Positions 21,786 to 34,739 are shown, counted from the first letter of the stretch. The stretch: 64,000 nucleotides of DNA from Isoetes taiwanensis (GCA_021234155.1 JAJEKV010000052.1:5249606-5313605); one strand, 5' to 3'. The notes: generated by a model from the letters alone, not told the origin. Made by a program: numbers and translations.

Positions 21786-24400
21786 TGTGACGAGCCTGCC
21801 GAGTTGACCCTCCTGGCAACTCGGGATCTTGTCAAACTTCTATAATTCTAGGTTGATAATACTAATGAAGAATTAAATCTTCCTTTTAATGAACTTACTT
21901 ACTCCAAATTCAATAAACAAATGTTTATAAACTCAATATAATCAGGTAAGGTCAACATCCAATAAATCAACATTCTCGATAGGGATAACATCCAACTCTA
22001 GCAATTCAACCCTAGAATCTTCTCGCTCAACCACGAGCCACAACTGCACTGCTACCGTTAGCTTGACCACCGCCTTGCTCATTCACTGCACATATGCACT
22101 CACTGGGGTTAGTCCTCATGACTAAGTGGGGATCCCTGGCTGTCGCTGCATGCATAAAACATCTTGAAAGTCTTGAATAACAAACATAAACAACTCAAAG
22201 ACACAAGAACCTATGGTGCAACGCTAGACTATGACAATAAAGAAAACATCATGAACATCAAGAGCATAGAACATAACCAGAGTACCAAACCATCATAAAC
22301 AAACTCCGGGACAATGGGTAGCTTAGCCAGCCTATATACAGGCCCCGTTAGCAGCATGTTGCCCAGCCAGCTTACATTCCAAGCCCTGTAGCGGGTGGTG
22401 GGGTGAACCTCGTATGCGCATACCCTCTCAGCCCACGTCTGGCACTGGAGGACCTCTTACCATGGGAGTTCACAAGAGTTGACTGACGTAGCAATCCCTG
22501 CCAGGAGAACTAACGCCTGGTGTCACAGAGCACAAATACAAAGAACATAGAACAAGTCATGCCGGAACAACCTAGGCCACCGAACCTAGAAGTCCGACCC
22601 CGGAGGTTGCAATAGACATAGTCAAATACCAAGACAACAGTGGAACAATGCAAAGACCAAGACATGTGAAGTTCATTAGATATTTTCTCAACATGTGTCT
22701 AGATCATACTATTGCCGAGGTTGCCCATACAACCTGCTAAAGTAGCTTATCCAATGATCTTACAATGACATCGAAGTAGATCTCATACTTAGCATTTTCA
22801 CAATACTCACAGCTTGCACTAATGCAACTCCCCCCATAAGGAATGCAATTTCATATTAGCTTCCATTAAATCCAGTAGCCATGATAACTTATCATATTCT
22901 CTACATGTAATCCTCTTGCCAAGGTTACTCATACATCCTATGCCATGTCGAGGTAGCAACTCAGTGATGAAGACCTTGATAGCAATCCAACATGTCGAGG
23001 AAGTTATGAGTCTGACTGTCATTGATGTAGCTCCAATACCTATGTATGTTACTGATCAAGGAAAGATACTAACATCTTCTATAATGCAAAACTTACCTCA
23101 AAATCAACCTCTCATGAGGGATACAATGTTCCATTCCATTAGCTATGATGCTCTTGATAAAATACAATGCAACAACTTAGAAACTTACAATTATGCACTC
23201 AGACTAGCAGTACTTCATGCTATAGCCACATTCAGAAACCCCAAGCTTCACATGGCTCTCCTTGTACCAATGCGGACCCGTCTCAATCTCAATAATCCTT
23301 GATGTCTGCTTATCCCCATTTCAAGATCCACATGTGAACTTGATGCTGAAATCCTTGATGCCGTGGGGTCGTTGATGCTCTACATCTGTGCTAGGCTACT
23401 TTTCCACATTAGCCCCATCTCCATGAGCTAAGAAAGATACTTTATCCCAATCCTTAGAATTTTACCATAGTTAGACAATTAATCAAACAATGCATATTCT
23501 TACTACTTATGATTATTCTGCTCAACTCTTCATGCTCCGATCTCCTCTACTGCTAAGCTCAAATGCAACCCAATTCCATCCACAGGTACTTAGTTTTATA
23601 TTAGGACATGCAAATAAATTGATAAAAGAAGTATATACAAGACCAACAAGCTAAAGCACAAAACACAAAATAAGTAAAAACATAACGTGAACACAAAATG
23701 GCATTGGAGAGCTCGGTGCCGATCAGATCCAATTCAATTCTGCCTTTTCTGAAGTTTCCATGCTGAATTGGTGCTTCTCATGTAATATTCAGCCATTTCT
23801 GACTTAGAATCAGCCCTTACAAAGATATTTCCAATCACTGATAACCTTCTCTAGCCTTATGAGTCTCTAACAAATTCATAATTTATCATATCCACATCCA
23901 AGAGTCATGTACAAACTAATCATGGCAGCTCATAGCACATTTCAATTGATCAAAGCAAAACCCCACCTGAGAATTTCTTCACGGATAGACCTCTGGGCCC
24001 CTTGCAATTGATTGTGCCTCCAAAGATCGTCATCTAGCTCCAAGAATTAAACTGCAGAAGAACATACATAGTGCAGTCAATTCTGACTCAGCATCACAAT
24101 TTCTGTCATAACTTTCTCATACGGATGAGTTTCGGCCTGATCAGACCCATTCCGGAAAGCTTACTTGAAGATCTTTCCAGCAAAAGAAAAATCACTTGAA
24201 AAGGATCTCGGGTCGCCGAGATATGATGCTTCAAATTTCGGGCTCCAAAACTGCCCAGAATTACTCCTTGCCTTCATGCTCTGCAACAAAACTTTCTCCA
24301 AAAAGACAAAACCCTAATTTCATGCTGCATACATGCCATGAATATGTATATACATACATAAATACGTATATTGACCCATCAGGAGGCCAGGACCGTTACA
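21786..24400 (-). repeat. LTR B of the array
   Basis: Full-length copy with intact ends. On the + strand (antisense to the element) it has a 128-codon frame at 22916-23302 that LTR C also keeps. Confidence 0.85.
22916..23302 (+). CDS. Antisense open frame in LTR B, unknown
   Basis: A 128-residue frame with ATG start, antisense to the retrotransposon. LTR C has the same frame with 125 codons (25918-26295) and a near-identical sequence including SISYDALDKIQCNNLETYNY. LTR A lacks its middle by deletion and LTR D has it disrupted. No domain is recognised. Conservation may only reflect recent duplication of the LTR. Confidence 0.25.
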   Translation: MPRLLIHPMPCRGSNSVMKTLIAIQHVEEVMSLTVIDVAPIPMYVTDQGKILTSSIMQNLPQNQPLMRDTMFHSISYDALDKIQCNNLETYNYALRLAVLHAIATFRNPKLHMALLVPMRTRLNLNNP

Positions 24401-24756
24401 GTCTCCCCTTCTAAAAATTAACCCATGTCCTCATGGGTCAATCATAGATCCAAGCACTTCTCAAATCCCTTATAACTATCATGATCATGTATTCACCAAA
24501 CTACAAGGGAAACTGTACCTCAACATTATCAAAAGTTACTTCCATTGCTAACCACCAATATAGAGAATTCTCCCTAACATTTTATTGCTAACCACCAAGC
24601 CTCCACAATCTCAACTTACTCTCTCCTCTCTCTGAGGATACCATCTCCTGATGTCTCTAAAAGAAAAACCATTAGCATCATAATTCCACAATCTCAACTT
24701 ACTCTCTGATTTGCCATGTCAACTCCCAAAGATCCAACATTGCTCACGATACCAAC
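24401..24756 (-). other. Internal domain 2, rewritten in patches
   Basis: Same layout as domain 1 but with local replacements: gctaaccacca and cacaatctcaacttactctct each occur an extra time at the expense of the expected sequence. The primer-binding site reads TGGTATCGTGAGC instead of TGGTATCAGAGC. The junction with LTR C (24757-24808) is unrelated to the corresponding bases of the other copies. Confidence 0.7.
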
Positions 24757-27396
24757 TTTGCAAATTACCCATGCCAGGCACCCATGCCGAACCCCTCCAA
24801 CCGCAACTCGGGATCTTGTCAAACTTCTATAATTCTAGGTTGATAATACTGATGAAGAATTAAATCTTCCTTTTAATGAACTTACTTACTCCAAATTCAA
24901 TAAACAAATGTTTATAAACTCAATATAATCAGGTAAGGTCAACATCCAATAAATCAACATTCTCGATAGGGATAACATCCAACTCTAGCAATTCAACCCT
25001 AGAATCTTCTCGCTCAACCACGAGCCACAACTACTTTTTCTACCGTTAGCTTGACCACCGCCTTTGCTTCATTCACTTGCACATATGCACTCACCGGGTT
25101 AGTCCTCATGACTAAGTGGGGATCCCCGGCCGTCGGCATGCATGGAAAAACATCTTGAAAATCTTGAATAACAAACATAAACAAAATCCTACACAAGAAC
25201 CTATGGTGAAACAATGACAATGATGCAAAAGGAAATAATCACATGAACATCAAGAGCATAGAACATAACCAAAAATACCAAACCATCATAAACAAAGCTC
25301 GGGACAATGGGTAGCTCAGCCAACCTATATACACTGCCCCCGTTAGCGACATGTTGCCCAGCCAGCTTTACATTCCAAGCCCTCAGAAGGGGTGGTGGGG
25401 TGAACCTCAGATGCGCATACCCTCTCAGCCCACGTCGGCAATCGGAGGACCTCTTACCATGGGAGTTCACAAGAGTTGACCGACATAGCAATCCCCTGCC
25501 AGAGAACTAATGCCCGGTGTCACATAGCACAAAATACAAAAGAACATATGAACATGAGCATGCCGAACAACCTAGGCCACATCGAACCTAGAAGTCCGAC
25601 CCGGGGTTCCAATAGACATAGTCAAATACCAAGACAACAAAGTGGAACAATGCAAAGACCAAGACATGTGAAGTTCATTAGATATTTTCTCAACATGTGT
25701 CTAGATCATACTATTGCCGAGGTTGCCCATACAACCTCTTTAAAGTAGCTTATCCAATGATCTTACAATGACATCAAGTAGATCTCATACTTAGCATTTT
25801 CACAATACTCACAGCTTGCACTAATGCAATTCCCCCCATAAGGAATGCAATTTCATATTAGCTTCCATTAAATCCAGTAGCCATGATAACTTATCATATT
25901 CTCTACATGTAATCCTCTTGCCAAGGTTACTCATACATCCTATGCCATGTCGAGGTAGCAACTCAGTGATGAAGACCTTGATAGCAATCCAACATGTCGA
26001 GGAAGTTATGAGTCTGACTGTCATTGATGTAGCTCCAATACCTATGTATGTTACTGATCAAGGAAAGATACTAACATCTTCTATAATGCAAAACTTACCT
26101 CAAAATCAACCTCTCATGAGGGATACAATGTTCCATTCCATTAGCTATGATGCTCTTGATAAAATACAATGCAACAACTTAGAAACTTACAATTATGCAC
26201 TCAGACTAGCAGTACTTCATGCTATAGCCACATTCAGAAACCCCCAAGCTTTCCTTGTACCAATGCGGACCCGTCTCAATCTCAATAATCCTTGATGTCT
26301 GCTTATCCCCATTCAAGATCCACATGTGAACTTGATGCTGAAATCCTTGATGCCGAGGGGTCGTTGATGCTCTACATCATGCTAGGCTAGGCTACTTTTC
26401 CACGTTAGCCCCATCTCCATGAGCTAAGAAAGATACTTTATCCCAATCCTTAGAATTTTACCATAGTTAGACAATTAATCAAACAATGCATATTCTTACT
26501 ACTTATGATTATTCTGCTCAACTCTTCATGCTCCGATCTCCTCTACTGCTAAGCTCAAATGCAACCCAATTCCATCCACAGGTACTTAGTTTTATATTAG
26601 GACATGCAAATAAATTGATAAAAGAAGTATATACAAGACCAACAAGCTAAAGCACAAAACACAAAATAACAAAAAACATAACGTGAACACAAAATGGCAT
26701 TGGAGAGCTCGGTGCCGATCGAGATCCAATTCAATTACATCTTTTCTAAAGTTTCCATGCTGAATTGGTGCTTCTCATGTAATATTCAGCCATTTCTGAC
26801 TTAGAATCAGCCCTTACAAAGATATTTCCAATCACTGATAACCTTCTCTAGCCTTATGAGTCTCTAACAAATTCATAATTTATCATATCCACATCCAAGA
26901 GTCATGTACAAACTAATCATGGCAGCTCATAGCACATTTCAATTGATCAAAGCAAAACCCCACCTGAGAATTTCTTCACGGATAGACCTCTGGGCCCCTT
27001 GCAATTGATTGTGCCTCCAAAGATCGCATCTAGCTCCAAGAATTAAAAGCTAAGGAAGAACATACATAGTGCAGTCAATTCTGACTCAAAGATCACAATT
27101 TCTGTCATAACTTTTGCATACGGATGAGTTTCGGCCTGATCAGACCCATTCCGGAAAGCTTCTTGAAGATCTTTCCAGCAAAAGAAAAATCACTTGAAAA
27201 GGATCTCGGGTCGCCGAGATATGATGCTTCAAATTTCGGGCTCCAAAACTGCCCAGAATTGCTCCTTGCCTTCATGCTCTGCAACAATCCTTTCTCCAAA
27301 AAGACAAAACCCTAATTTCATGTTGCATACATGCCATGAATATGTATATACATACATAAATACGTATATTGACCCATCAGAGGCCGGGACCACATT
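24757..27396 (-). repeat. LTR C of the array
   Basis: Closest to LTR B over most of its length, including the segment that LTR A has lost. The terminal 40-50 bases at 24757-24808 and the last bases at about 27390 (cacattctgat in place of gttacagtc) differ sharply from the other copies, so these boundaries are approximate. Confidence 0.75.
25918..26295 (+). CDS. Antisense open frame in LTR C, unknown
   Basis: 125-residue counterpart of the frame in LTR B, identical over most of its length and missing three residues near the C terminus through a short in-frame loss. No recognised domain. Treat as a property of the LTR, not as a demonstrated gene. Confidence 0.25.
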   Translation: MPRLLIHPMPCRGSNSVMKTLIAIQHVEEVMSLTVIDVAPIPMYVTDQGKILTSSIMQNLPQNQPLMRDTMFHSISYDALDKIQCNNLETYNYALRLAVLHAIATFRNPQAFLVPMRTRLNLNNP

Positions 27397-27728
27397 CTGA
27401 TCTCCCCTTCTAAAAATTAACCCATGTCCTCATGGGTCTATCATAGATCCAAGCACTTCTCAAATCCCTTATAAGTATCATGATCATGTATTCACCAAAC
27501 TACAAGGGAAACTGTACCTCAACATTGTCAAAAGTTACTTCCATGAGAATTCTCCCTTAACATTTTATTGCTAACCACCAAGCCTCCAGATACTGCTCCT
27601 CTCTCTGAGGATACCATCTCTTGATGTCTCTAAAAGAAAAACCATTAGCATCATAATTCCACAATCTCAACTTACTCTCTGATTTGCCATGTCAACTCCC
27701 AAAGATCCAACATTGCTCGATACCAATC
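27397..27728 (-). other. Internal domain 3
   Basis: Same organisation as domain 1, slightly shorter because about ten bases after cttccat are missing. The primer-binding site is altered to TGGTATCGAGC. No coding frame. Confidence 0.75.
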
Positions 27729-30277
27729 AGTGGCGAGGGCCCATGCTCTCCCACTAGAACTTGACCCTCCCGCAACTTCGGGATCTTGTCAAACTTCTAT
27801 AATTCTAGGTTGATAATACTAATGAAGAATTAAATCTTCCTTTCAATTGAACTTACTTACTCCAAATTCAATAAACAAATGTTTATAAACTCAATATAAT
27901 CAGGTAAGGTCAACATCCAATAAATCAACATTCTCGATAGGGATAACATCCAACTCTAGCAATTCAATCCTAGAATCTTCTCGCTCAACCACGAGCCACA
28001 ACCGCGCCAAGCTACCGTTAGCTTGACCAACGCCTTTCTCATTCAATCGCACATATGCACTCAGGGTTAGTCCTCATGACTAAGTGGGGATCCTCGGTCG
28101 CCGCCGCATGCATAAAACATCTTGAAAATCTTGAATAACAAACAAAAACAACTCAAAGACACAAGAACCTATGGTGCAACGCTAGACTATGACAATAAAG
28201 AAAATATCATGAACATCAAGAGCATAGAACATAACTAAAAGTACCAAACCATCATCAAAACAAACTCGGGACAATGGGTAGCTTAGCCACCTATATACAG
28301 CCCCCTTAGCGAGATGTTGCCCACCAGACTTATTCCAAGCCCTGTAGAAAATGGTGGGGTGAACCTCATTATGCACATACCCTCTCACCACGTCCTGCAA
28401 TGGAGGACCTCTTTACCATGGGAGTTCACAAGAGTTGACTGACACCAATCCCCTCGCCAGAGAACTACCGCCGGTGTCACATAGCACAAATACAAAAGAA
28501 CATATGAACATGAGCATGCCGAACAACCTAGGCCACCAACCTAGAAGTCCGAATTTTGGAGGTTCCAATAGACATAGTCAAATACCAAGACAATAGTGGA
28601 ACAATGCAAAGACCAAGACATGTGAAGTTCATTAGATATTTTCTCAACATGTGTCTAGATCATACTATTGCCGAGGTTGCCCATACAACCCTGCTGAAGT
28701 AGCTTATCCAATGATCTTACAATGACATCGAAGTAGATCTCATACTTAGCATTTTCACAATACTCAAATTTTGCACTAATGCAATTCCCCCATAAGGAAT
28801 GCAATTTCATATTAGCTTCCATTAAATCCAAGAGCCATGATAACTTATCATACATGTAATCCTACATGTTATCATACATCCTATGCCATGTCGAGGTTAA
28901 GACCTTGATAGCAATCTTGTCGATTATGAGTGTCGAGGTGTAGCAACCTATGTATGTTATGAAGACCTCTTCTATAATGCAAAACTTACCTCCAAAATCA
29001 TCAACCTCTCATGAGGGATACAATGTTCCATTCCATTAGCTATGATGCTCTTGATAAAATACAATGCAACAAGCTTAGAAACTTCATGCTTATGCACCAG
29101 CACTTAGCTACCCCACATTCGAAACCCCACATGACTCTCCTTGTACCAATGCGGACCCGCCTCAATCTCAATAATCCTTGATGTCTCTTATCCCCATTTC
29201 AAGATCCACATGTGAACTTGATGCTGAAATCCTTGATGCCGAGGGGTCGTTGATGCTCTACATCCGTGCTTAGGCTACTTTTCCACATTAGCCCCATCTC
29301 CATGAGCTAAGAAAGATACTTTATCCCAATCCTTAGAATTTTACCATAGTTAGACAATTAATCAAACAATGCATATTCTTACTACTTATGATTATTACGC
29401 TCAACTCTTCATGTCCGATCTCCTCTCGCTGCTAAGCTCAAATGCAACCCAATTCCATCCACGTGTACTTAGTTTTATATTAGGACATGCAAATAAATTG
29501 ATAAAAGCAAAGATATACAAGACCAACAAGCTAAAAGCACAAAACACAAAATAACAAAAAACATAACGTGAACACAAAATGGCATTGAGAGCTCGGTGTC
29601 GATGAGATCCAATTCAATTCTGTCTTTTCTAAAGTTTCCATGCTGAATTGGTGCTTCTCATGTAATATTCAGCCATTTCTGACTTAGAATCAGCCCTTAC
29701 AAAGATATTTCCAATCACCGATAACCTTCTCTAGCCTTATGAGTCTCTAACAAATTCATAATTTATCATATCCACATCCAAGAGTCATGCACAAACTAAT
29801 CATGGCAGCTCATAGCACATTTCAATTGATTAAAGCAAAACCCCACCTGAGAATTTCTTCACGGATAGACCTCTCGGCCCCTTGCAATTGATTGTGCCTC
29901 CAAAGATCGCCATCTAGCTCCAAGAATTAAAACCTAAGAACATTCATAGTGCAGTCAATTCTGACTCAGCATCCCAATTTCTGTCATAACTTTTGCATAC
30001 GGATGAGTTTCAGCCTGATCAGACCCATTCCGGAAAGCTAACTTAAAAGATCTTTCCAGAAAAAGAAAAATCACTTGAAAAGGATCTCGGTCGCCGAGAT
30101 ATGATGCTTCAAATTTCAGGATCCAAAACTGCCCGAAATTGCTCCTTGCCTTCATGCTCGCAACAAAACTTTTCTCCAAAAGACAAAACCCTAATTTCAT
30201 GTTGTATACATGCCATGAATATGTATATACATACATAAATACGTATATTGACCCATCAGGTGGCCAGGACTGTTACA
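27729..30277 (-). repeat. LTR D of the array
   Basis: Outer copy, ending TGTTACA at 30277 and followed by the TGATC duplication. It is the most eroded copy: short deletions and rearranged patches are visible at about 28260-28340, 28855-28960 and 29080-29110. Confidence 0.8.
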
Positions 30278-30282
30278 TGATC
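30278..30282. other. Right target-site duplication (TGATC) of the LTR array
   Basis: Exact repeat of 18973-18977, immediately outside LTR D. Confidence 0.8.
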
Positions 30283-31640
30283 CATTTGACGGAAGGAGCG
30301 TTGTATCCTTATATTTCCACTTCATTTTTACCTTTCTAGCGATTCATCCCAAAGACCTTTGTCCATTCCGGCTATTCCGGTATTGCATGGTATTGCATTG
30401 TATTACCCTATTCCAGGAATTCCACGTATTCCAGGAACCCTAGACCTATGTCTTCACAAAAGGTACAAAGTCGGAAAGGGATTATATAATTTGGCACAAC
30501 CAATCGTAAATCTATGGATAGGGGCTATATTGTATGTTAGTTCGAAAAACCGTATGGTATGGGTTTTTCTACTCCAAAAAGCCGTATACAGGGTTTTTCT
30601 GTGACCCCTTGAACGCAGATGCCATCTGTCCATATATAGCAAGGAGGTAAAACATTTTTGTTGATGTTTCTCAATGTATTGGGCGTTCTTGCATTTGAGG
30701 AAAGTGCAATATATTGTTTGATTGCTTGCACTCGCAAAGCAAAGCCAAGTTGAAGCAAACATTTAAGTTCTTTACATTCAATATCAAACCACTGATTCTG
30801 AGGAAAGCTTGTCAGGCATGAGAGGCTCCATAGGTGGAATCTCCCAAAGCATATCTTAACAACAATCATAAGTTCAGTGGACAAGCCAGTCTGTTGTTGT
30901 AATGTGAGGAGAGGGTATTAGGGTATGGGATCTGAATCGACTGTCATGTTATCTGAAAGAAGAGAGTTTATGGTCTGAATTCACCGTTTCATCTCTACTA
31001 TTTGTGTTGACCTGCAAGTATGACAAAAGATCCCGCGCAGACACCAACATGTAATTGACTATGTTGTAGCCACCCCCTTGGTTCTCCTATCGACAAGTGT
31101 AGTCGGAGGGAGATGGCTTGTATGAGATCATTGCAGATAACCAAGTGAAAGATGTTGCAAATCTAAAGTAACTGCACGTGGTCAGGAAGTACGTGGCCAA
31201 GAAGTCTCTGTCAGATAAAGCTATAATATGTCCTCAGTCAGGGGACCAAACTTCATTAACTCTTCTATTCCAGTGCACGCGTTGAAATATCCAACTACAT
31301 CACATATTCCAGATGTATGTGTTGTTGTATGTCATCATATAGATCGACATACGACTCTAGCCTATCTGCGCCTAAGTGGCGGTGGTAGAAATTTGAATCT
31401 GCATGCAGGAATTAGCTTGCTGCCACTAAAAGGCGGTCCTCACAGCAATTCTGCACTCATGCCCACATGTGATATTATATCTGTCCATCTTGTGGAGGAT
31501 GACTAAAGGTGTCAAGGCAGTTTGATAGTAGCAGGCTATGCCATCATGTCCCCGCGTGGCTATGCACTCATTGAACGACGAGTAGTGTTGATGGCCTATG
31601 GAAAGCCCCAATAGTTCTAAAAGACCATATTAACCCTATT
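30283..31640 (-). mobile_element. LINE segment: APE endonuclease and linker to the RT
   Basis: The - strand gives, from 5' to 3', DGIACYYQTALTPLVILHK and then DRYNITCGHE (31611-31430). Next come YVDLYDDIQQH and, after one frame change, DVVGYFNACTGI (about 31350-31255), which corresponds to the GDFNARTG block of APE-type endonucleases. WFDIECKELKCLLQ (about 30770-30730) corresponds to the WFD..C...K block that links endonuclease and RT in plant LINEs. Strand, order and missing parts fit exactly with the RT piece at 17734-18977 on the other side of the LTR array. The 5' end of the LINE is not located; it may lie a few hundred bases to the right. Confidence 0.6.
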
Positions 31641-32157
31641 TGGGGGAGGCGAATGCAGACTTTCTTGGAGTTGCAGTGTTAACAGTAGGGGGGCAGCCTC
31701 TCGAGGTGGTGCAGGAATAGTAGGAGCATAGTAGCAATGCCTCAAGAGATTGCAACGACATCAGCAACTAGTGGCATAACCCGAGGGGTTGCAGCAACAT
31801 CAAATACTGGTGGACTTGCTAGTGGAGCAACATCAACAATTAATACATGAGGGGAAACTAGAATAAGAGGAACAAAAAATGTGAACGAGAGGAACAAGTA
31901 CCTAGATCGAACGACTTAGATCTAGAGTTGGATTGGTCGAACGATTTTGGACTTTCTTGACCTTTCCATGGTTTAGGAAAGCTATGGCTGAGCATTGTGG
32001 ATTATGGAGGCTAGAATAGATCCCACTCTACCCATTCAACTCCTTGCCTGATAGTGCCCAAGAGATGGAGCCATAAGAAGATCAAATCCTTCTTTAATAA
32101 GTGAGTTCTAGCGAATTCGATGGTGCTGAGTACACCAATCTGCCATTTTGACGCATT
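31641..32157. other. No gene seen; possible 5' part of the LINE
   Basis: Includes two related phrases with gcaacatcaNcaactaNtggcat (about 31755-31850) that look like a short degenerate repeat. No frame worth reporting. Confidence 0.35.
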
Positions 32158-32607
32158 TTGCTTCTTCCAAGTGATTTTTCTTATTCTGACATCTTTGATG
32201 AGGATTGCATAGATAATAATGGAGAACATGCGCCTCTTCTAGTTTCTCTTTCTGCTTTAAAAGAAGTAGAAAATATGGCCTTGAAAAGTAACCAGGTAGA
32301 TTTGAGGTATCTTCTCAAAGCTTCAAATCCAGTCCATGCACTGACGGAGAGGGTTCCTAGCGGGTTTATTTTGGAGGATGAATCGAAAATTTATGAGGTT
32401 TCTTCTGAAGTTTTGGAGGATTTTATTGATGCAAAAATCCGGCAGCAACCTTTGGATTGGACTGCAATAAATTGCATAGACCTTGGTTTTTCTGAAGGTA
32501 GCCAAGACTGGCTAAAAAGAGTTGTTGCAACTCTAGATATAGTGATGGATTTTTTATTAGTTACCCATATTTTTGCTTTGCCTCTTGAAGCTAGAGCTAC
32601 TCTGTAG
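32158..32607 (+). CDS. Hypothetical 149-residue protein fragment
   Basis: A clean frame of 149 codons in an AT-rich neighbourhood. The start codon is alternative (TTG-like), so it is probably an exon or the remains of a longer protein. It is acidic and leucine-rich with helical-looking stretches (ALKEVENMALKSNQVDLRYLL, about residues 33-53) and typical coding composition. No domain is recognised and no splice partner was found. It could equally be part of a decayed element protein. Confidence 0.35.
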   Translation: MLLPSDFSYSDIFDEDCIDNNGEHAPLLVSLSALKEVENMALKSNQVDLRYLLKASNPVHALTERVPSGFILEDESKIYEVSSEVLEDFIDAKIRQQPLDWTAINCIDLGFSEGSQDWLKRVVATLDIVMDFLLVTHIFALPLEARATL

Positions 32608-34650
32608 ATTTTGTAATTTTGACAGTTTCATCCTCATACTAGTCTGACAGATGAAGAAAGGTCGATTCTCTATGTAGATTTTGATGTAAGCTCATACCAA
32701 ATCAGAAAGAGTCCTGGCATTGGAGCAGATTTTTGTGTAAAGTTTTCCTAAAATCATAGATTCAGTGCCACAAGTTCTTAAAGTATCTCCAGATTTACTG
32801 TTTAACGTCTGATCACCTACATGCAGCTTAATATGTCCATTTTCCATCATTATTATGAGTCATTGCTTGTGGATATTGAAGATAAATGGGAGCCTCTATA
32901 TCAGAAGGTGTAGAGAAAGGGATTAGAGGCAAAATCATAGGAGACGAACATGAGAAGATGAACATGAGGCTAGAGAAATATAAAGAACGGACTATCATGA
33001 GACTATGTAACAATAGTAGGATGCATTAATTCTCAATTTTTTTAAAACATTAATGTTATAGATAAACCAGCTTTGATATTGTACTCAGCGGAATGGAAAT
33101 CTAATTGCAGATTTATACAAATATAGTGATAATGCTGCATGACATCACCATATATATCACACGCCTTTTACATAGTCATGCTACAGACATAAGAACTTGC
33201 CACATGTACTTCTAGAGCTGCCTGATAACAGAAGTGTCTGTAGTTACTATGCCTTTTAATAAATGCAAGCTTCAGAAGTGATATATATCGTACATTGCTC
33301 TTTGAATAAGGATAATAGTAGTGGGATAACTTGACCGTCCAACCTGCATTCAAGGGACCTACTCTGATAAACAGTTCTTCATCTTGATAAGTTTATATAG
33401 AATACATTTATTCTTCATAAGGACTTGCAATACAACACTCGATTTTGCAATATTTCTATCCCTCACTCACTACTTTACATTATCTAGCATATTCTCTCCT
33501 ATAGAGGTAGTCTTAGTATCATATGTGAAGGTCAATAGAGCCAATCAAGCATGCTGTTATATATCAGATTATATGACTTCGCCGTTCCAATGATAGAAGC
33601 TTCTCAATCAAGATGGATCCTGACGTAATAAGTGAGCCCTGAGGGGTTCACCTATACCATAGGTGGATATGCCATCTATGTTACTCGTGTAACCCAAAAA
33701 CCTATTCTATAGTACGACACATTTATATCAAAAATCCCTTGTAATACGACTAGTCAATTGCAAGGAAATGCAACACAGTTGCATGCCAAAAATACATAAT
33801 GAAGCAACCCTTTCCTTATATATACTCTTTTTTTTTGCCATTCTTATTCTTATTTATTACTACTTCCTTATTAAGAATCAATTATTTATGATCTGACGAA
33901 CTTGAACTTGGTGATATAACATATAATGCATCTAGCAATAAGCAAATAATTGAAGACAACATTTTTAAATTGTATGCACAATAGGAAGCACAAACTTGAA
34001 GCATGAAACATAAAATATGAAAGCCAATATATTCTAGTGATTTAATTCCACGTCACCAAGTTTAAAAGTGGCATTGAAGTTTGGAAGGAAACCAATCGCC
34101 AAAGAAATCCATAAAAGTGACAAGAAATCCATAGTGACATGACCCTCCCATTGTTTCCCAACTTGCAAGTATCAATGGAGTTGCAAAACAAATTTGAGAG
34201 GGGCACAGATCTCACATTTGCTTGCAGACAGAGTTCTCAGCTCAAATCTGACCTGTTTTGAGCTACCTTAGCTAGCCCAATTGCCTCCAAGTGTTGATTC
34301 TGTTCTTGCCCAATCTGGGCTTCTTTGAATAACCAATCTTAAGACTATTGCTCAATCGAGGCATGACAAATCTTGACAAAACTCGAGGCACTTTGCATCA
34401 AGAAGGATCTTAAGATACAGTCTATCTATTAATAGCTACAAATCTATGGATTAGCCTTTTCTCTCTGTGTTATGTCTGATATCCCCATCATTTGTCTGTG
34501 TCATATCTTCCTTGCATTTTAATAAATATTATTTATTATAATTTGGATGGTCTGCATTTTAGAGATCTGAAACACTTGATACACACTGTCATATTCAATG
34601 CCATTCTATATTCTTCCTTACATAGACCATGTTATCTCCAGGTCCATGTT
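32608..34650. other. AT-rich intergenic stretch
   Basis: No gene recognised. Contains a T run at about 33828-33836 and no obvious element ends. Confidence 0.45.
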
Positions 34651-34739
34651 TTCTTTCAAAATATAAGTACTCTTGCATCATTATAGAGTATAATAACCAG
34701 ACCTAGGGGTTTCACACAGAAGACCCGTATAAACCAAGT

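Larger units (their letters stand above)
18978..30277 (-). mobile_element. Tandem LTR array: four LTRs and three short internal domains
   Basis: Four copies of an LTR of about 2.5-2.6 kb alternate with three internal domains of about 330-360 bases, all in one orientation. On the - strand each LTR begins TGTAACGG and ends GTCACA. Each internal domain starts near a primer-binding site, TGGTATCAGAGC in the best copy, and ends at a purine tract, AGAAGGGGAGAC or similar. There is no gag or pol. The array as a whole is flanked by one perfect 5-bp duplication, TGATC. This is what unequal recombination between LTRs of one small non-autonomous retrotransposon (TRIM/LARD-like) would leave. It splits the LINE. 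Confidence 0.85.

Noticed and set aside
18978-30277. Four independent insertions of the same LTR element
   Set aside because: Only the outer borders carry the TGATC duplication, and all copies are directly adjacent in one orientation.
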